From assembly GCF_035918395.1 (NCBI RefSeq), contig NZ_CP142362.1, positions 719,501 through 783,500 of the forward strand: 64,000 nt of DNA. Reading direction: 5' to 3'. Source of the DNA: Mycolicibacterium sp. ND9-15 (GTDB lineage Bacteria > Actinomycetota > Actinomycetes > Mycobacteriales > Mycobacteriaceae). A program made the position numbers and the translations under genes. The first letter of the stretch is position 1; each line of letters opens with the position of its first letter. Positions 37,375 through 48,386 of this stretch are shown here, piece by piece. The notes beneath the pieces are model-generated. The model saw nothing but the letters and a program-made list of their open reading frames with translations. It was not told the origin of the DNA and searched no databases.

Positions 37375-39564
37375 ATGACGGAAGCCGAGACGCAGGTTCG
37401 TGACAGCGACAGCGAGTCGGTAGCCGCGAGCATCCGACCCGTATCGCCAGACTCCGGCGACTCGGCGCCGGGGGCGCCTCCCGCGGCGACCGCGCCTGCG
37501 GTCGACAACGCGCTGCCCGAAGACCGCTATCTGAACCGCGAGTTGAGTTGGCTGGACTTCAACGCCAGGGTGCTGGCGCTGGCCGCCGACCAGTCGCTGC
37601 CGCTGCTGGAGCGGGCGAAGTTCCTCGCGATCTTCGCATCGAACCTCGACGAGTTCTACATGGTCCGGGTCGCCGGGCTGAAGCGGCGCGATGAGATGGG
37701 TCTGTCGGTGCGCTCCGCCGACAACCTTTCCCCGCGCGAGCAGTTGCGCCGCATCAACGAGCGCACCCAACACCTCGCGAACCGGCATGCGCACGTCTTC
37801 CTCGATGCGGTGCGGCCTGCGTTGGCCGACGAGGGCATCGTGATCGTTACCTGGGCCGAACTCGACGAGGCCGAACGCACGCGGCTGTCCACCTACTTCC
37901 ACGAGCAGGTGTTCCCGGTGCTGACGCCGCTCGCGGTCGATCCGGCACACCCGTTCCCGTTCGTCAGTGGCCTGAGCCTGAACTTGGCGATCACCGTCAA
38001 ACATCCCGACGACGGCGGTCAGCACTTCGCCCGAATCAAGGTGCCCGACAACGTCGAACGCTTTGTCGAGTTGGGGGCTCGCGAAGCCGACGCGCAGATC
38101 GTGCGGTTCCTCCCGATGGAGGAATTGATCGCAGCGTTCCTGCATGTGTTGTTCCCCGGCCTGGAGATCGTCGAGCACCATGCGTTCCGGATCACGCGCA
38201 ACGCGGATTTCGAGGTCGAAGAGGACCGCGACGAAGACCTGTTGCAGGCGCTCGAACGCGAATTGGCTCGCCGCCGGTTCGGTTCCCCTGTCCGGCTGGA
38301 AGTCTCCGACGACATGACCGAGAGCATGCTCGAGTTGCTGCTGCGCGAACTCGACGTCGCGCCCGGCGATGTCATCGAGGTCCCCGGTCTGCTCGATCTC
38401 TCCTCGCTGTGGCAGATCTACGATCTCGACCGCCCGGCCCTCAAAGACCGGCCGTTCGTGCCGGCCACGCCGCCGGCCTTCGGGGAACGCGAGACGCCCA
38501 AGAGCATCTTCTCGACGCTGCGCGACGGCGATGTGCTCGTCCATCACCCATATGACTCCTTCTCCACCACCGTGCAGCGGTTCATCGAGCAGGCCGCGGC
38601 CGACCCGAACGTACTGGCGATCAAGCAGACGCTGTACCGCACCTCGGGCGACTCGCCAATCATCAACGCGCTCATCGACGCTGCCGCGGCGGGTAAGCAG
38701 GTCGTCGCTCTCGTTGAGATCAAGGCCCGGTTCGACGAGCAGGCAAACATTCAATGGGCCCGTGCGCTGGAGCGTGCCGGGGTGCACGTGGTGTACGGGC
38801 TCATCGGGCTCAAGACCCACTGCAAGACGTGTCTGGTGGTGCGTCGGGAGGGTTCGCTGATCCGTCGCTACTGCCATGTCGGCACCGGCAACTACAACCC
38901 GAAAACCGCGCGGTTGTACGAGGACATCGGCCTGCTGACCGCCGCGCCCGATATCGGGGCCGACCTCACCGACCTGTTCAACTCGCTGACGGGCTACTCG
39001 CGCAAGGACTCCTACCGCAACCTGCTGGTGGCTCCCCAAGGCGTCCGCAGGGGCATCATCGAGCGCATCGAGCGCGAAATAACCGCCACCCGCGACGGCG
39101 GCGCGGGCCGGATCAGGGTGAAGGCCAACGCATTGGTGGACGAGCAGGTCATCGACGCGCTGTACCGCGCATCGCAGGCCGACGTGCGGGTAGAGGTCGT
39201 GGTGCGCGGCATCTGCGCGCTGCGCCCCCAAGCGCCGGGGTATTCGGACAACATCGTCGTCCGCTCCATTCTCGGTCGGTTCCTCGAGCACTCGCGCATC
39301 ATTCACTTCGGTGCCATCGATGAGTTCTGGATCGGCAGCGCCGACATGATGCATCGCAATCTCGATCGACGTGTCGAAGTCATGGCCGAAGTGAAGGATC
39401 CGCGCCTGAAAGCACAACTTGACGACATCTTCGAGTCGGCCTTGGATCCCGCGACCCGGTGCTGGGAGTTGGGCGTGGACGGTAAATGGACGGCGTCACC
39501 GCAGGAGGGTCAGACGGTTCGCGACCACCAGGTTTCGTTGATGGAACGCCGCCGGCAGCCATGA
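37375..39564 (+). CDS. ppk1: Polyphosphate kinase 1
   Basis: PPK1 reversibly polymerises the gamma-phosphate of ATP into polyphosphate. The 729-residue product has the N-terminal domain with [17 protein letters not shown] (about 45-61), [16 protein letters not shown], KIxKxTLYR-type block [16 protein letters not shown], the phospho-histidine block [19 protein letters not shown] and the C-terminal [26 protein letters not shown] 37375 begins with an acidic, disordered leader of about 40 residues. Stands between fbiD and mutT1 as in Rv2984. A very long open frame on the other strand (36913-39417) is a shadow. Confidence 0.96.
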   Translation: MTEAETQVRDSDSESVAASIRPVSPDSGDSAPGAPPAATAPAVDNALPEDRYLNRELSWLDFNARVLALAADQSLPLLERAKFLAIFASNLDEFYMVRVAGLKRRDEMGLSVRSADNLSPREQLRRINERTQHLANRHAHVFLDAVRPALADEGIVIVTWAELDEAERTRLSTYFHEQVFPVLTPLAVDPAHPFPFVSGLSLNLAITVKHPDDGGQHFARIKVPDNVERFVELGAREADAQIVRFLPMEELIAAFLHVLFPGLEIVEHHAFRITRNADFEVEEDRDEDLLQALERELARRRFGSPVRLEVSDDMTESMLELLLRELDVAPGDVIEVPGLLDLSSLWQIYDLDRPALKDRPFVPATPPAFGERETPKSIFSTLRDGDVLVHHPYDSFSTTVQRFIEQAAADPNVLAIKQTLYRTSGDSPIINALIDAAAAGKQVVALVEIKARFDEQANIQWARALERAGVHVVYGLIGLKTHCKTCLVVRREGSLIRRYCHVGTGNYNPKTARLYEDIGLLTAAPDIGADLTDLFNSLTGYSRKDSYRNLLVAPQGVRRGIIERIEREITATRDGGAGRIRVKANALVDEQVIDALYRASQADVRVEVVVRGICALRPQAPGYSDNIVVRSILGRFLEHSRIIHFGAIDEFWIGSADMMHRNLDRRVEVMAEVKDPRLKAQLDDIFESALDPATRCWELGVDGKWTASPQEGQTVRDHQVSLMERRRQP

Positions 39565-39635
39565 CAGAACGGCACAGCATCTTTTCGGATCGTCATCGCG
39601 GATCGTGGTGCCCGGAATGATCTGCGGGAGTTGAG

Positions 39636-40559
39636 GTGCCGAAGCAGACAACCGAGACGGACGCCGACGCGAGGACGATCCTTGCCGCGGGGGCGGTGTT
39701 GTGGCGACCGAATGGTGCCCCCGATGCGCCAGAGGTCGCACTCATTCACCGTCCTCGCTACGACGACTGGTCGCTGCCGAAGGGCAAAGTCGATCCCGGT
39801 GAGACCCAACCCGTCACCGCCGTCCGCGAGGTGAGCGAAGAGACCGGATACACGGCCCGTCTCGGTCGACGGCTCACGTCGGTGAGCTATCCCGTAGAGC
39901 AGGGCAAGAAGAAAGTGCGCTATTGGGCGGCGCGCCAGATCCGCGGCGAGTTCCGCTCGAACGACGAGGTCGACGAGCTGAAGTGGCTTCCCGTTTCCGC
40001 AGCGATAAACCAGGTCAGCTATCCGCAGGACCGAAAGGTTCTGCGCCACTTCAGGAAGATCCCGGTCGACACCAAGACGGTGCTGATCGTCCGCCACGCG
40101 ACCGCGGGTAGCAAGTCACGCTTCAAGGGCGACGACCGTAAACGACCCTTGGACAAGAACGGCCGTGCGCAGGCAGAGTCACTCGTCGGGGTGTTGCTCG
40201 CCTTCGGTGCCGACCACCTGTTCGCCGCCGACCGGGTGCGCTGTGTGTCGACGCTGGAACCGTTGGCAACAGAACTCGGCACGTCGATCCACAGCGATGG
40301 GTTGTTGACCGAAGAAGCCTACGCCGACAACCGCAAGGCGGCCCGACAGCGATTCCTGGAGATCGCCGACTCTGCGGGCACACCGGTTATCTGCAGCCAG
40401 GGCAAGGTGATCCCGGACCTGATCGAGTGGTGGTGCGGGCGCGACGGCGTGCGACCCGACAAGTCCCGCAACCGGAAGGGCAGTGCCTGGGTGATGTCGC
40501 TGCACGATGGACGGTTGGTGGCGGCCGACCACATCGGAAGTCCACTGGCGACCAAGTGA
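39636..40559 (+). CDS. mutT1: MutT1: Nudix hydrolase fused to a histidine-phosphatase domain
   Basis: Mycobacterial MutT1 hydrolyses 8-oxo-GTP/dGTP and diadenosine polyphosphates. The 307-residue product has a Nudix box [20 protein letters not shown] (about 49-68), then from about residue 150 a histidine-phosphatase domain starting [12 protein letters not shown] (RH motif) with [22 protein letters not shown] and [13 protein letters not shown]. Start is GTG 39636 after TTGAG. It directly follows ppk1 and converges on hupB; a hairpin lies between them. Matches Rv2985. Confidence 0.93.
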   Translation: MPKQTTETDADARTILAAGAVLWRPNGAPDAPEVALIHRPRYDDWSLPKGKVDPGETQPVTAVREVSEETGYTARLGRRLTSVSYPVEQGKKKVRYWAARQIRGEFRSNDEVDELKWLPVSAAINQVSYPQDRKVLRHFRKIPVDTKTVLIVRHATAGSKSRFKGDDRKRPLDKNGRAQAESLVGVLLAFGADHLFAADRVRCVSTLEPLATELGTSIHSDGLLTEEAYADNRKAARQRFLEIADSAGTPVICSQGKVIPDLIEWWCGRDGVRPDKSRNRKGSAWVMSLHDGRLVAADHIGSPLATK

Positions 40560-40643
40560 CGCTCGCCAGTTGAATACAAGTTCGGCCCACCGCCGGCCCG
40601 AAACGATTGAGCCCTATGAATTTTAGTCGGGGCACGACATACG

Positions 40644-40678
40644 GAAGCGCCGCGGATCTCGATGACCCGCGGCGTCTC
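40644..40678. terminator. Hairpin between convergent mutT1 and hupB
   Basis: CGCCGCGG (40648-40655) and CCGCGGCG (40667-40674) form a perfect 8-bp GC stem around an 11-nt loop, with partial extension on both sides. There is no U-run, as is common in mycobacteria. It may serve both genes. Confidence 0.6.
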
Positions 40679-40687
40679 CGTGAGGAA

Positions 40688-41317
40688 CTACTTGCGGCCG
40701 CGCTTGGCCGGCGCCTTGCGGGCCGGAGCCTTCTTCGCAGTCTTCTTAGCCGCCGTCCGCTTGGTCGCGGCCTTCTTGGCCGGCGCCTTCTTCGCCGCGG
40801 ACTTCTTGGCCGGTGACTTCTTGGCGGCGGTCTTCTTGGCTGCCGTCCGCTTGGTCGCGGCCTTCTTCGCGGGTGACTTCTTGGCGGCGGTCTTCTTGGC
40901 CGCCGTCCGCTTGGTCGCGGCCTTCTTGGCCGGCGCCTTCTTCGCCGCGCTCTTCTTGGCCGGGCTCTTCTTCGCGGCCTTGCGGGCGCTTCCGGCCGTA
41001 ACGCCTCTCTTCACTGCTGGTCCTTCCGACGGGAGGCGCTGCGCCCCAGAGACAACGGCTTTGAACTGTGCACCGGGCCGGAATGCCGGCACGGAGGTGG
41101 GCTTCACTCTTACGGTCTCGCCGGTGCGCGGGTTACGCGCGACGCGTGCGGCGCGGCGGCGCTGTTCGAAAACGCCGAAGCCGGTAATGGTGACACTGTC
41201 ACCCTTGTGAACCGCACGCACGATGGTGTCGACGACGTGCTCCACCGCGGCGGTTGCCGACCGACGATCCGAGCCCATTTTCTCCGTGAGTACGTCGATG
41301 AGCTCTGCTTTGTTCAT
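40688..41317 (-). CDS. hupB: HupB: HU nucleoid protein with Lys/Ala-rich C-terminal tail
   Basis: HupB compacts DNA and is a mycobacterial linker-histone-like protein. The 209-residue product has the normal HU domain ([38 protein letters not shown], about 1-90). Then a tail of about 105 residues is built from [19 protein letters not shown] and [11 protein letters not shown] units, ending [11 protein letters not shown]. The DNA for the tail (about 40700-40990) is correspondingly repetitive. ATG 41317 follows GGAGGTTATGC. The tail varies in length between species by slippage, and binds DNA and receives lysine modifications in relatives. Confidence 0.96.
   Translation of the reverse strand: MNKAELIDVLTEKMGSDRRSATAAVEHVVDTIVRAVHKGDSVTITGFGVFEQRRRAARVARNPRTGETVRVKPTSVPAFRPGAQFKAVVSGAQRLPSEGPAVKRGVTAGSARKAAKKSPAKKSAAKKAPAKKAATKRTAAKKTAAKKSPAKKAATKRTAAKKTAAKKSPAKKSAAKKAPAKKAATKRTAAKKTAKKAPARKAPAKRGRK
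40700..40990. repeat. Imperfect tandem repeats coding the HupB tail
   Basis: Minus-strand units of the type AAGAAG/GCCGCC coding AAKK- and PAKK-rich blocks recur; the longer unit [19 protein letters not shown] appears twice nearly exactly, and once more with its end shortened. It is coding repeat, not CRISPR. Confidence 0.85.
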
Positions 41318-41509
41318 GCATAACCTCCGGAAACCAGTGGTCCTCTCTGGACCGACTAGAGGACACGGTAAACCCATTCCCCATTGATTTCCAAGAGCCA
41401 CGCGCAATTTCAGGTAAAGCCGGCGAACTTTCTTGCCCCCCTTTATCTCCTGCGGGGGCCGGAAGAACCGGGCTCAGTGGCGGTGATTTCAGCTCACCGG
41501 CGACGTTTC

Positions 41510-42103
41510 TCAGGCCGGCAGAGTGCGTGGCTTCCAGTCCGGCCGGAGCGCTTCATAAGCCTCGATGTCATCGCATTTCCGCAGCGTAAGACCTATATCG
41601 TCAAGCCCCTCGAGCAGCCGCCAAGCCGTGTAGTCGTCAATCCTGAACGGCACCATGACCGTTCCGGCGGCGACGGTTCGATCTTGAAGATTCACAGTGA
41701 TTTCCAGACCTGGCCGCTCCTCGATGAGCTTCCATAAAATTTCGACATCATCTTGCGCAATTTCGGCTGCCAGAAGGCCGGCCTTGCCGGCGTTGCCCCG
41801 AAAGATGTCGGCGAAGCGGGACGAGATAACGACCCGGAACCCGTAATCCATGAGTGCCCATACGGCATGCTCGCGTGAGGAACCGGTGCCGAAATCGGGA
41901 CCGGCGACCAACACCGAACCCCTGTCGAACGGGGGTAGGTTCAACACGAATGACGGGTCGCTGCGCCAGGCGGCGAACAAGCCGTCCTCGAAACCCGTTC
42001 GGGTGACTCGCTTCAGATAGACGGCCGGAATGATCTGATCCGTGTCGACATTCGACCGGCGCAGCGGGACGCCGATGCCGGTGTGGGTACGGAAGGCCTG
42101 CAT
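41510..42103 (-). CDS. leuD: 3-isopropylmalate dehydratase small subunit
   Basis: LeuD pairs with LeuC to isomerise 2- to 3-isopropylmalate in leucine synthesis. The 197-residue swivel-domain subunit has [20 protein letters not shown] (about 11-30), the active-site loop [17 protein letters not shown] and [20 protein letters not shown] 42103 follows AGGAGGAGAAGCG. Located 14 nt after leuC, one operon. Secure. Confidence 0.96.
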   Translation of the reverse strand: MQAFRTHTGIGVPLRRSNVDTDQIIPAVYLKRVTRTGFEDGLFAAWRSDPSFVLNLPPFDRGSVLVAGPDFGTGSSREHAVWALMDYGFRVVISSRFADIFRGNAGKAGLLAAEIAQDDVEILWKLIEERPGLEITVNLQDRTVAAGTVMVPFRIDDYTAWRLLEGLDDIGLTLRKCDDIEAYEALRPDWKPRTLPA

Positions 42104-42117
42104 CGCTTCTCCTCCTC

Positions 42118-43578
42118 CTAGTTGGTCAGGTCCGCCGGGGAGGACAGCGTGCCGCGTACCGCGGTGGCGGCGGCGACCGCGGGCGACACCAGATGGGTAC
42201 GGCCGCCCTTGCCTTGCCTGCCCTCGAAATTCCGGTTGGACGTCGACGCGCAGCGTTGGCCCGGCGACAGTTGATCGGGGTTCATCCCCAGGCACATCGA
42301 GCAACCCGCCTGCCGCCACTCCGCTCCGGCCGCGGTGAAGATCTCGCCCAGGCCTTCGGATTCGGCCTGCGCCCGCACGCGCATGGACCCGGGCACGACC
42401 AGCATGCGCACGCCGTCGGCGACCTTGCGCCCGCGCAGCACGTCGGCGACCACCCGCAGGTCCTCGATGCGGCCGTTGGTGCACGAGCCGACGAAGACGG
42501 TGTCGACCGCGATGTCACGCATTGCCGTACCGGGCCGAAGGCCCATGTATGCCAATGCCTTTTCGGCCGCTTGCCGTTCCCCGTCGTCGAACATCAATTC
42601 GGGGTCGGGGACCGAATCGGACAGCGGCACCCCTTGCCCGGGGTTGGTCCCCCAGGTGACGAACGGGCTCAGCGTCGAGGCATCGATGTAAACCTCGGTG
42701 TCGAATTCGGCGCCGTCGTCGGTGCGCAGGCGCCGCCAGGCGGTGACCGCTTCGTCCCACTGCGCCCCCTGCGGGGCATGCGGACGGCCACGCAGGAATT
42801 CGAAGGTGGTGTCATCAGGCGCCACCATTCCGGCGCGCGCCCCGGCCTCGATGCTCATGTTGCAGATCGTCATGCGTCCTTCCATCGACAGCGATTCGAT
42901 GGCGCTGCCGCGGTATTCGATGACGTGCCCCTGTCCGCCGCCGGTGCCGATCTTCGCGATCACGGCGAGAATGACGTCCTTGGCACTGACCCCGTCGGGA
43001 AGTTGGCCGTCGACGTTGACCGCCATCGTCTTGAACGGGCGCAGCGGCAGCGTCTGCGTGGCGAGCACATGCTCGACTTCGGAGGTGCCGATGCCCATCG
43101 CCAGCGCGCCGAACGCACCGTGCGTGGAGGTATGGCTGTCGCCGCACACGACCGTCATACCGGGTTGGGTCAGCCCGAGTTGCGGTCCGATGATGTGCAC
43201 GATGCCTTGTTCGGCGTCGCCCATCGGGTGCAACCGGATACCGAACTCTTCGCAGTTGCGCCGAAGGGTCTCCACCTGCGTGCGCGACACGGGATCGGCG
43301 ATCGGCTTGTCGATGTCGATCGTCGGCACGTTGTGGTCTTCGGTGGCGATCGTCAGATCCGGCCTGCGCACCGGACGCCGCGCCAACCGCAGTCCGTCGA
43401 ACGCCTGCGGGCTGGTCACCTCGTGGACGAGATGCAAGTCGATGTAGATCAGATCGGGTTCGCGCGCGGCACCCTGACCGCCGCCCTCGACCACGACGTG
43501 GTCGGCCCACACCTTCTCGGCCATGGTTCGCGGCTTGTCGACGGGCCGGCGAGCGGCGCTGGAAACATCGGTGGACAT
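42118..43578 (-). CDS. leuC: 3-isopropylmalate dehydratase large subunit
   Basis: LeuC is the [4Fe-4S] aconitase-type subunit. The 486-residue product has [20 protein letters not shown] (about 150-169), the first Fe-S Cys in [14 protein letters not shown] and the remaining two in [16 protein letters not shown] 43578 starts [12 protein letters not shown], a mycobacterial N-terminal extension of about 15 residues before [10 protein letters not shown]. Upstream, 38 bp separate it from the divergent IclR regulator, with an inverted repeat inside. Confidence 0.96.
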   Translation of the reverse strand: MSTDVSSAARRPVDKPRTMAEKVWADHVVVEGGGQGAAREPDLIYIDLHLVHEVTSPQAFDGLRLARRPVRRPDLTIATEDHNVPTIDIDKPIADPVSRTQVETLRRNCEEFGIRLHPMGDAEQGIVHIIGPQLGLTQPGMTVVCGDSHTSTHGAFGALAMGIGTSEVEHVLATQTLPLRPFKTMAVNVDGQLPDGVSAKDVILAVIAKIGTGGGQGHVIEYRGSAIESLSMEGRMTICNMSIEAGARAGMVAPDDTTFEFLRGRPHAPQGAQWDEAVTAWRRLRTDDGAEFDTEVYIDASTLSPFVTWGTNPGQGVPLSDSVPDPELMFDDGERQAAEKALAYMGLRPGTAMRDIAVDTVFVGSCTNGRIEDLRVVADVLRGRKVADGVRMLVVPGSMRVRAQAESEGLGEIFTAAGAEWRQAGCSMCLGMNPDQLSPGQRCASTSNRNFEGRQGKGGRTHLVSPAVAAATAVRGTLSSPADLTN

Positions 43579-43586
43579 CTTGACTA

Positions 43587-43622
43587 TCTCACAATCTGGG
43601 ACGCTAGTATCTCCTTGTGAGA
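43587..43622. promoter_or_regulatory. Candidate operator between leuC and the IclR-family regulator
   Basis: TCTCACAA (43587-43594) and TTGTGAGA (43615-43622) form a perfect 8-bp inverted repeat spaced by 20 nt. It covers the whole 38-bp gap and overlaps the regulator's GTG start, so binding could shut off the regulator and act on leuCD. Assignment as operator is inference. Confidence 0.55.
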
Positions 43623-44318
43623 CAGGATAGCGGCATCGGCGTGTTGGACAAAGCCGTGGGCGTGCTGCATGCCGTGGCCGAGTCCCCATGTGGGCTGGCC
43701 GAACTGTGCGAGCGCACGGGGCTGCCGCGTGCCACCGCGCACCGCCTTGCCGCGGGCCTGGAGGCTCATCGCCTGCTGACGCGCAACGGCGACGGCCGCT
43801 GGCGCCTCGGTCCCGGCTTGTCCGAATTGGCCGCGCAGGTCAACGACCCGCTCGTGGCAGCGGGTGCGGCGGTGTTGCCCCGGTTGCGCGAGATCACCGG
43901 CGAAAGCGTGCAGCTGTACCGTCGCGAAGGCACCTCACGGATCTGCGTGGCGGCGCTGGAACCGCCTGCGGGGCTGCGCGATACCGTGCCGGTCGGCAGC
44001 AGGTTGCCGATGACGGCGGGTTCGGGCGCCAAGGTCCTGTTGGCCTATGCCGACGCGGCCACCCAGCAGAACGTGCTGCCGACCGCGAAGTTCACCGATC
44101 GCGCCCTCGCCGAGGTGCGCAAGCGTGGCTGGGCGCAGAGCGCCGCCGAACGCGAACCCGGTGTGGCGAGTGTCTCGGCGCCGGTACGGGACGGTCGCGG
44201 CACGGTGATCGCCGCAGTGTCGGTGTCCGGTCCGATCGACCGAATGGGCCGACGACCGGGTGCGCGGTGGGCCGCCGATCTGTTGGCGGCCGCCGACGCG
44301 TTGACCCGCCGGCTCTGA
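43617..44318 (+). CDS. IclR-family transcriptional regulator (LeuR/NdgR-like)
   Basis: The 233-residue protein has an N-terminal winged helix ([37 protein letters not shown] region, about 8-43) and a C-terminal IclR ligand domain ending [20 protein letters not shown]. The divergent position next to leuCD matches NdgR of streptomycetes, which activates leucine genes, and Rv2989. The start is GTG 43617; the short gap to leuC holds an inverted repeat that includes this start. Ligand unknown; a branched-chain amino acid or intermediate is likely. Confidence 0.9.
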   Translation: MRQDSGIGVLDKAVGVLHAVAESPCGLAELCERTGLPRATAHRLAAGLEAHRLLTRNGDGRWRLGPGLSELAAQVNDPLVAAGAAVLPRLREITGESVQLYRREGTSRICVAALEPPAGLRDTVPVGSRLPMTAGSGAKVLLAYADAATQQNVLPTAKFTDRALAEVRKRGWAQSAAEREPGVASVSAPVRDGRGTVIAAVSVSGPIDRMGRRPGARWAADLLAAADALTRRL

Positions 44319-44388
44319 ATCCAACGAGTGATTTCGGTGCGCTACCAGTCGCTCGCCGACCTGTAGCGCACCGAATCCGCACAAGGTG

Positions 44389-44461
44389 TACCCCCGATGG
44401 GATTCGAACCCACGCTACCGCCGTGAGAGGGCGGCGTCCTAGGCCGCTAGACGACGGGGGC
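44389..44461 (-). tRNA. tRNA-Glu (anticodon CTC)
   Basis: 73 nt. The acceptor stem is GCCCCCG at the 5' end (from 44461) paired with CGGGGGT at the 3' end. The D arm is GTCTAGCGGCCTAGGAC, the anticodon loop CCCTCTCAC with CTC, and the T loop GTTCGAATCC. No CCA is encoded. It lies downstream of tRNA-Gln and gltX on the same strand. Confidence 0.95.
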
Positions 44462-44526
44462 CAGAACTGGTTTCCGGATCGCCAGCATATCTCAGCGAGA
44501 TATGTCGGCCTAATCACGGTCATTGG

Positions 44527-44598
44527 CTGGGGTACCAGGACTCGAACCTAGAATGGCTGAACCAGAATCAGCTGTGTTGCCAATTACACCATACCCCA
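44527..44598 (-). tRNA. tRNA-Gln (anticodon CTG)
   Basis: 72 nt. The acceptor TGGGGTA (from 44598) pairs with TACCCCA; the anticodon loop is ATTCTGGTT with CTG and the T loop GTTCGAGTCC. The three bases after the discriminator read CCA (44526-44524), so CCA may be encoded. Lies 118 nt beyond gltX. Confidence 0.95.
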
Positions 44599-44715
44599 TT
44601 GGCTGCCCGTAACCGTAGGTCACAGGCCTTTTTCGGGCCCGTGCGCGACGAGCGCATCCTGTCGCGTGTGGTACCGGGCCGACGTGCAGACTACCAAAGA
44701 TTTGTGGACCGCTTC

Positions 44716-46197
44716 TCAGGCCTCCGCGCCGGCCGACGCCTGTTCGCGTCCGGCGCGCAGACGGGCCAGGCTGCGCTCACGACCCAGCAGGTCGAGCGAT
44801 TCGAACAGCGGCGGGCTGACCGACGCGCCGGTGGCGGCGACGCGGATCGGCCCGAACGCCTTGCGGGGCTTCAGCCCCAGGCCCTCGAGCAGAGCCGCTT
44901 TGAGGGCCGTCTCGATCGCCGCGGTGGACCAGTCGCCGGTGCCGTCGAGCGCGGCCAGCGCCGCATCGAGTACCGGAACCGCCTCCGGGCGCAACTCCTT
45001 GGCCGCTGATTTCTCGTCGAGCGCGAACTCACCGTCGTTGAGGAACTTCAACAGGTCCCAGGCGTCGCCGAGCACCACGATGCGCGTCTGCACCAGGGCG
45101 GCGGCCTCGGCGAATCGCCCGTCATCGAGGCTGGTGTCGTATCCGTGTTCGGCGAAGTACGCCCGCAATCGAGCGGTGAAGTCCTCCTCGCTCAACATCC
45201 GGATGTGTTCGGCATTGAGCGCGTCGGCCTTCTTCTGGTCGAACCGGGCCGGATTCGAGTTGACGTCGGCGACGTCGAACGCGGCCACCATCTCGTCGAG
45301 GCCGAAGACGTCGCGGTCATCGGCGATGCCCCATCCCAGCAGCGCGAGATAGTTGAGCAGGCCCTCGGGAATGAAGCCGCGCTCGCGATGCAGGAACAGG
45401 TTGGACTGCGGGTCGCGCTTGGACAGCTTCTTGTTGCCGTCTCCCAGAACGCTTGGCAGGTGCGCAAACTCGGGCACGCCATCGGCCACGCCGATCCGGA
45501 TCAGCGCCTGATAGAGCGCGATCTGACGTGGGGTCGACGACAGCAGATCCTCGCCGCGCAACACGTGAGTGATGCGCATCAGCGCGTCGTCGACGGGATT
45601 GACCAACGTGTACAAGGGCTCTCCGTTGCCACGGGTCAACGCGAAGTCGGGGATCGATCCGGCCGGGAATGAGGTCTCCCCGCGCACGAGGTCACGCCAG
45701 CCGAAGTCCTCGTGCGGCATTTTCAAGCGCACCACGGCGCGCCTGCCTTCGGCGCGAAACGTCGAGCGCTGTTCCTCGGTGAGGTCACGATCGAAGTTGT
45801 CGTAGCCGAGTTTCGGGCTTCGTCCGGCGGCCAGATGGCGCGCTTCGACTTCCTCGGGCGTGGAGAACGACTCGTACGCGTCACCGGCCTGCACGAGTCG
45901 GGCGATCACGTCACGGTAGAGGTCCAGGCGCTGCGACTGCCGGTACGGCCCATACGGCCCACCGACTTCCGGTCCTTCGTCCCAGTCGAGACCGAGCCAG
46001 CGCAGCGCGTCGAGGAGCGCGTGATAGCTCTGCTCCGAATCGCGCGCCGAGTCGGTGTCCTCGATGCGGAACACGAAGGCGCCGCCCGTATGGCGGGCGT
46101 ATGCCCAGTTGAACAACGCGGTGCGGATGAGGCCGACGTGCGGCGTGCCGGTGGGCGACGGACAGAACCGCACCCGGACGGTGTTTTCACTTGTCAT
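44716..46197 (-). CDS. gltX: Glutamyl-tRNA synthetase
   Basis: GltX charges tRNA-Glu, and in organisms lacking GlnRS it also misacylates tRNA-Gln for conversion by GatCAB. The 493-residue class I enzyme has the HIGH-like motif [19 protein letters not shown] (about 15-33) and the KMSKS-like motif [14 protein letters not shown] (about 249-262), followed by the anticodon-binding domains. The stop of the upstream FAH gene overlaps its ATG by 4 nt. Both tRNA-Gln and tRNA-Glu lie directly downstream on the same strand. Confidence 0.96.
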   Translation of the reverse strand: MTSENTVRVRFCPSPTGTPHVGLIRTALFNWAYARHTGGAFVFRIEDTDSARDSEQSYHALLDALRWLGLDWDEGPEVGGPYGPYRQSQRLDLYRDVIARLVQAGDAYESFSTPEEVEARHLAAGRSPKLGYDNFDRDLTEEQRSTFRAEGRRAVVRLKMPHEDFGWRDLVRGETSFPAGSIPDFALTRGNGEPLYTLVNPVDDALMRITHVLRGEDLLSSTPRQIALYQALIRIGVADGVPEFAHLPSVLGDGNKKLSKRDPQSNLFLHRERGFIPEGLLNYLALLGWGIADDRDVFGLDEMVAAFDVADVNSNPARFDQKKADALNAEHIRMLSEEDFTARLRAYFAEHGYDTSLDDGRFAEAAALVQTRIVVLGDAWDLLKFLNDGEFALDEKSAAKELRPEAVPVLDAALAALDGTGDWSTAAIETALKAALLEGLGLKPRKAFGPIRVAATGASVSPPLFESLDLLGRERSLARLRAGREQASAGAEA

Positions 46198-47009
46198 GAC
46201 TTTCCTTTGCGCACAACCGGATTGGTCAGCGTACCGATGCCCTCGACGGTGATGCTGACGGTGTCGGAATCCTCGATCGGGCCGACGCCTTCCGGGGTTC
46301 CGGTGAGGATCAGATCACCGGGCAGCAGCGTCATCACCCGCGAGATCCACTCGACGATCGCGCCGACGTCGTGGATCATCATGGACGTCCGGCTGTGCTG
46401 CTTGACCACACCGTTGACCTCGGTACGGATCTCGAGGTCCGCGGGATCGACGTCGGTGACGATCCACGGCCCGACCGGGCAGAACGTGTCATGGCCTTTG
46501 GCGCGGGTCCACTGGCCGTCCTTCTGCTGCTGGTCGCGGGCCGACACGTCGTTGCCAATCGTGTACCCCAGGATGTTTTCCGCGGCGCGGGCGGCCGGGA
46601 CATCCTTGCACGGCCGCCCGATCACCACGGCCAGCTCACCTTCGAAATGCACGGGATCGGCGTCGGCGGGCAGCTGAATCGGCACGTACGGGCCGATGAT
46701 CGCGGTGTTGGGTTTCATGAAGATGATCGGGTCGTCGAATTCACCGCTGTTGCCCCCATTGCTCCTTGCGTGCGCGGCCATCTCCTGAATGTGCGCGGCA
46801 TAGTTCTTGCCGACGCAGACCACCTTGCTGGCCAGGATGGGGGCGAGCAGGCGGACGTCGGCCAGTGGCCACTGTCTGCCGGTGAACTGGGGGTTGCCGA
46901 ACGGGTGCTCGGCGATCTCCCGCACGACGGCCTGCGCGGGATCGTCGGGCGGCCCCTCGACGCTGACGAAGGCAACCCCGTCGGGACTGGCGATTCGGCC
47001 AAGACGCAT
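46194..47009 (-). CDS. Fumarylacetoacetate hydrolase family protein
   Basis: The 271-residue FAH-fold enzyme has [16 protein letters not shown] (about 61-76), [17 protein letters not shown] (metal-binding Glu residues), [15 protein letters not shown] and [12 protein letters not shown]. Such proteins are hydrolases, decarboxylases or isomerases of dicarbonyl acids such as 2-hydroxyhepta-dienedioate or oxaloacetate. The exact substrate is not readable. ATG 47009 opens an operon with gltX. Matches Rv2993c. Confidence 0.88.
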   Translation of the reverse strand: MRLGRIASPDGVAFVSVEGPPDDPAQAVVREIAEHPFGNPQFTGRQWPLADVRLLAPILASKVVCVGKNYAAHIQEMAAHARSNGGNSGEFDDPIIFMKPNTAIIGPYVPIQLPADADPVHFEGELAVVIGRPCKDVPAARAAENILGYTIGNDVSARDQQQKDGQWTRAKGHDTFCPVGPWIVTDVDPADLEIRTEVNGVVKQHSRTSMMIHDVGAIVEWISRVMTLLPGDLILTGTPEGVGPIEDSDTVSITVEGIGTLTNPVVRKGKS

Positions 47010-47134
47010 GCGGTCAGCCTAGTGGCCGGCCAACAGCATCGGTCACGGCGCCTTCCGACCGCGCCCCGTCACCGTCATCTCGTATAGTGAGATATCTATT
47101 CAACATCGTGAGATCGATGTGCCACCATGGTCCG

Positions 47135-48340
47135 ATGCCCGTCGAGTCGATCAGCACCGCGCGGCGCTGGTCGATGTTGTGCATCGCGCTGGCGGCGACG
47201 ACGAGCGCCAACGTGTTCATCAACGGCGCGGCGTTTCTCATCCCGACCCTGCAGACCGAACGCGGACTCGACCTGGCCGCTGCCGGTCTGCTCTCCGCGA
47301 TGCCGGGTTTCGGACTGGTCGTCACGTTGATCGCGTGGGGGTATGTGGTCGACCGCTTAGGCGAGCGCATCGTGCTGACCGTCGGGTCGGCGTTGATTGC
47401 CGCAGCGGCGTTCGCCGCCGCGTCGGTCGAATCACTGTTCGCGGTCGGGACATTCCTGCTTCTCGGCGGCATGGCGGCCGCGAGCAGCAACTCGGCCAGC
47501 GGGCGGTTGGTGGTCGGCTGGTTCCCGCAGGAGCAACGCGGGCTGGCCATGGGCATCCGGCAGACGGCCACCCCGCTGGGGGTTGGGTTGGGCGCGTTGG
47601 TGATTCCGCGGCTCGCCCAAAGCTACGGCATATCGGCCGCGTTGGTGTTCCCGGCGGCCGTGTGCGCGGTCTCGGCGCTGGTGTGCCTGGTGCTGGTGAT
47701 CGACCCGCCCCGACCGCCGCGCTCGGAGGCGCCGATCGAGCAGCTGGCCAACCCCTACCGCGGATCGGCGGTGCTGTGGCGGATCCACGCCGTCTCGGTG
47801 TTGCTCGTGGTGCCGCAGGCCGTCGTGTGGACGTTCACACTGGTGTGGTTGATGTCGGAGCGCGGCTGGTCGGCGTCTTCGGCCGGCGTCATCGTCATGG
47901 TGGCTCAATTGCTCGGCGCCCTGGGCCGTGTCGCGGCGGGCCACTGGTCCGACCGGATGGGGCAACGACTGCGTCCGATCCGGACTATCGCCGCGGGCGC
48001 GGCGGCCGCGATGGCCTTGCTGGCGCTGTCGGACTGGCTGAATTCTCCGGTCAGCGTGGTGTTGATGGTGGTCGCGTCGGTGATCACGGTGTCGGACAAC
48101 GGGTTGGCGTTCACCGCCATCGCCGAGATCGCGGGACCGTTCTGGAGCGGGCGCGCGCTGGGCACCCAGAACACCAGCCAGCACCTGGCTTCGGCGGCAT
48201 CCGCCCCGCTGTTCGGCGCGCTGATCGGGGTCGCCGGCTATCCCGCGGCATTCGCGGTGAGCGCCGTGCTGCCGCTCGTCGCGATACCGGTCGTGCCGCC
48301 CGACTCCGAGAGTTCACCGAAGTCTGCACTACGGCTGTGA
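47135..48340 (+). CDS. Major facilitator superfamily transporter
   Basis: The 401-residue product has twelve predicted membrane helices and the MFS loop motif GYVVDRLGERIVL (about 64-76), with a second-half counterpart GHWSDRMGQRLRPI. It resembles the CynX/NimT-like group. ATG 47135 gives MPVESISTARRW just before the first helix; ATG 47117 or an upstream start at 47087 are possible. The sequence before it has an AGATATCT palindrome and a TATAGT box. It is divergent from the FAH-gltX operon. Substrate unknown. Matches Rv2994. Confidence 0.85.
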   Translation: MPVESISTARRWSMLCIALAATTSANVFINGAAFLIPTLQTERGLDLAAAGLLSAMPGFGLVVTLIAWGYVVDRLGERIVLTVGSALIAAAAFAAASVESLFAVGTFLLLGGMAAASSNSASGRLVVGWFPQEQRGLAMGIRQTATPLGVGLGALVIPRLAQSYGISAALVFPAAVCAVSALVCLVLVIDPPRPPRSEAPIEQLANPYRGSAVLWRIHAVSVLLVVPQAVVWTFTLVWLMSERGWSASSAGVIVMVAQLLGALGRVAAGHWSDRMGQRLRPIRTIAAGAAAAMALLALSDWLNSPVSVVLMVVASVITVSDNGLAFTAIAEIAGPFWSGRALGTQNTSQHLASAASAPLFGALIGVAGYPAAFAVSAVLPLVAIPVVPPDSESSPKSALRL

Positions 48341-48386
48341 TTTCGGCGTCGGAACGACCCTCACGCAGAAGTCGCTGACGCCGATC

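Noticed and set aside
40700..40990. Regular repeats suggestive of a CRISPR array
   Set aside because: The repeats are contiguous, lack unique spacers and encode the in-frame Lys/Ala tail of HupB.
47091..47116. AGATATCT palindrome before the MFS gene as a regulator site
   Set aside because: Only one 8-bp palindrome; no second copy in the window and no nearby regulator.
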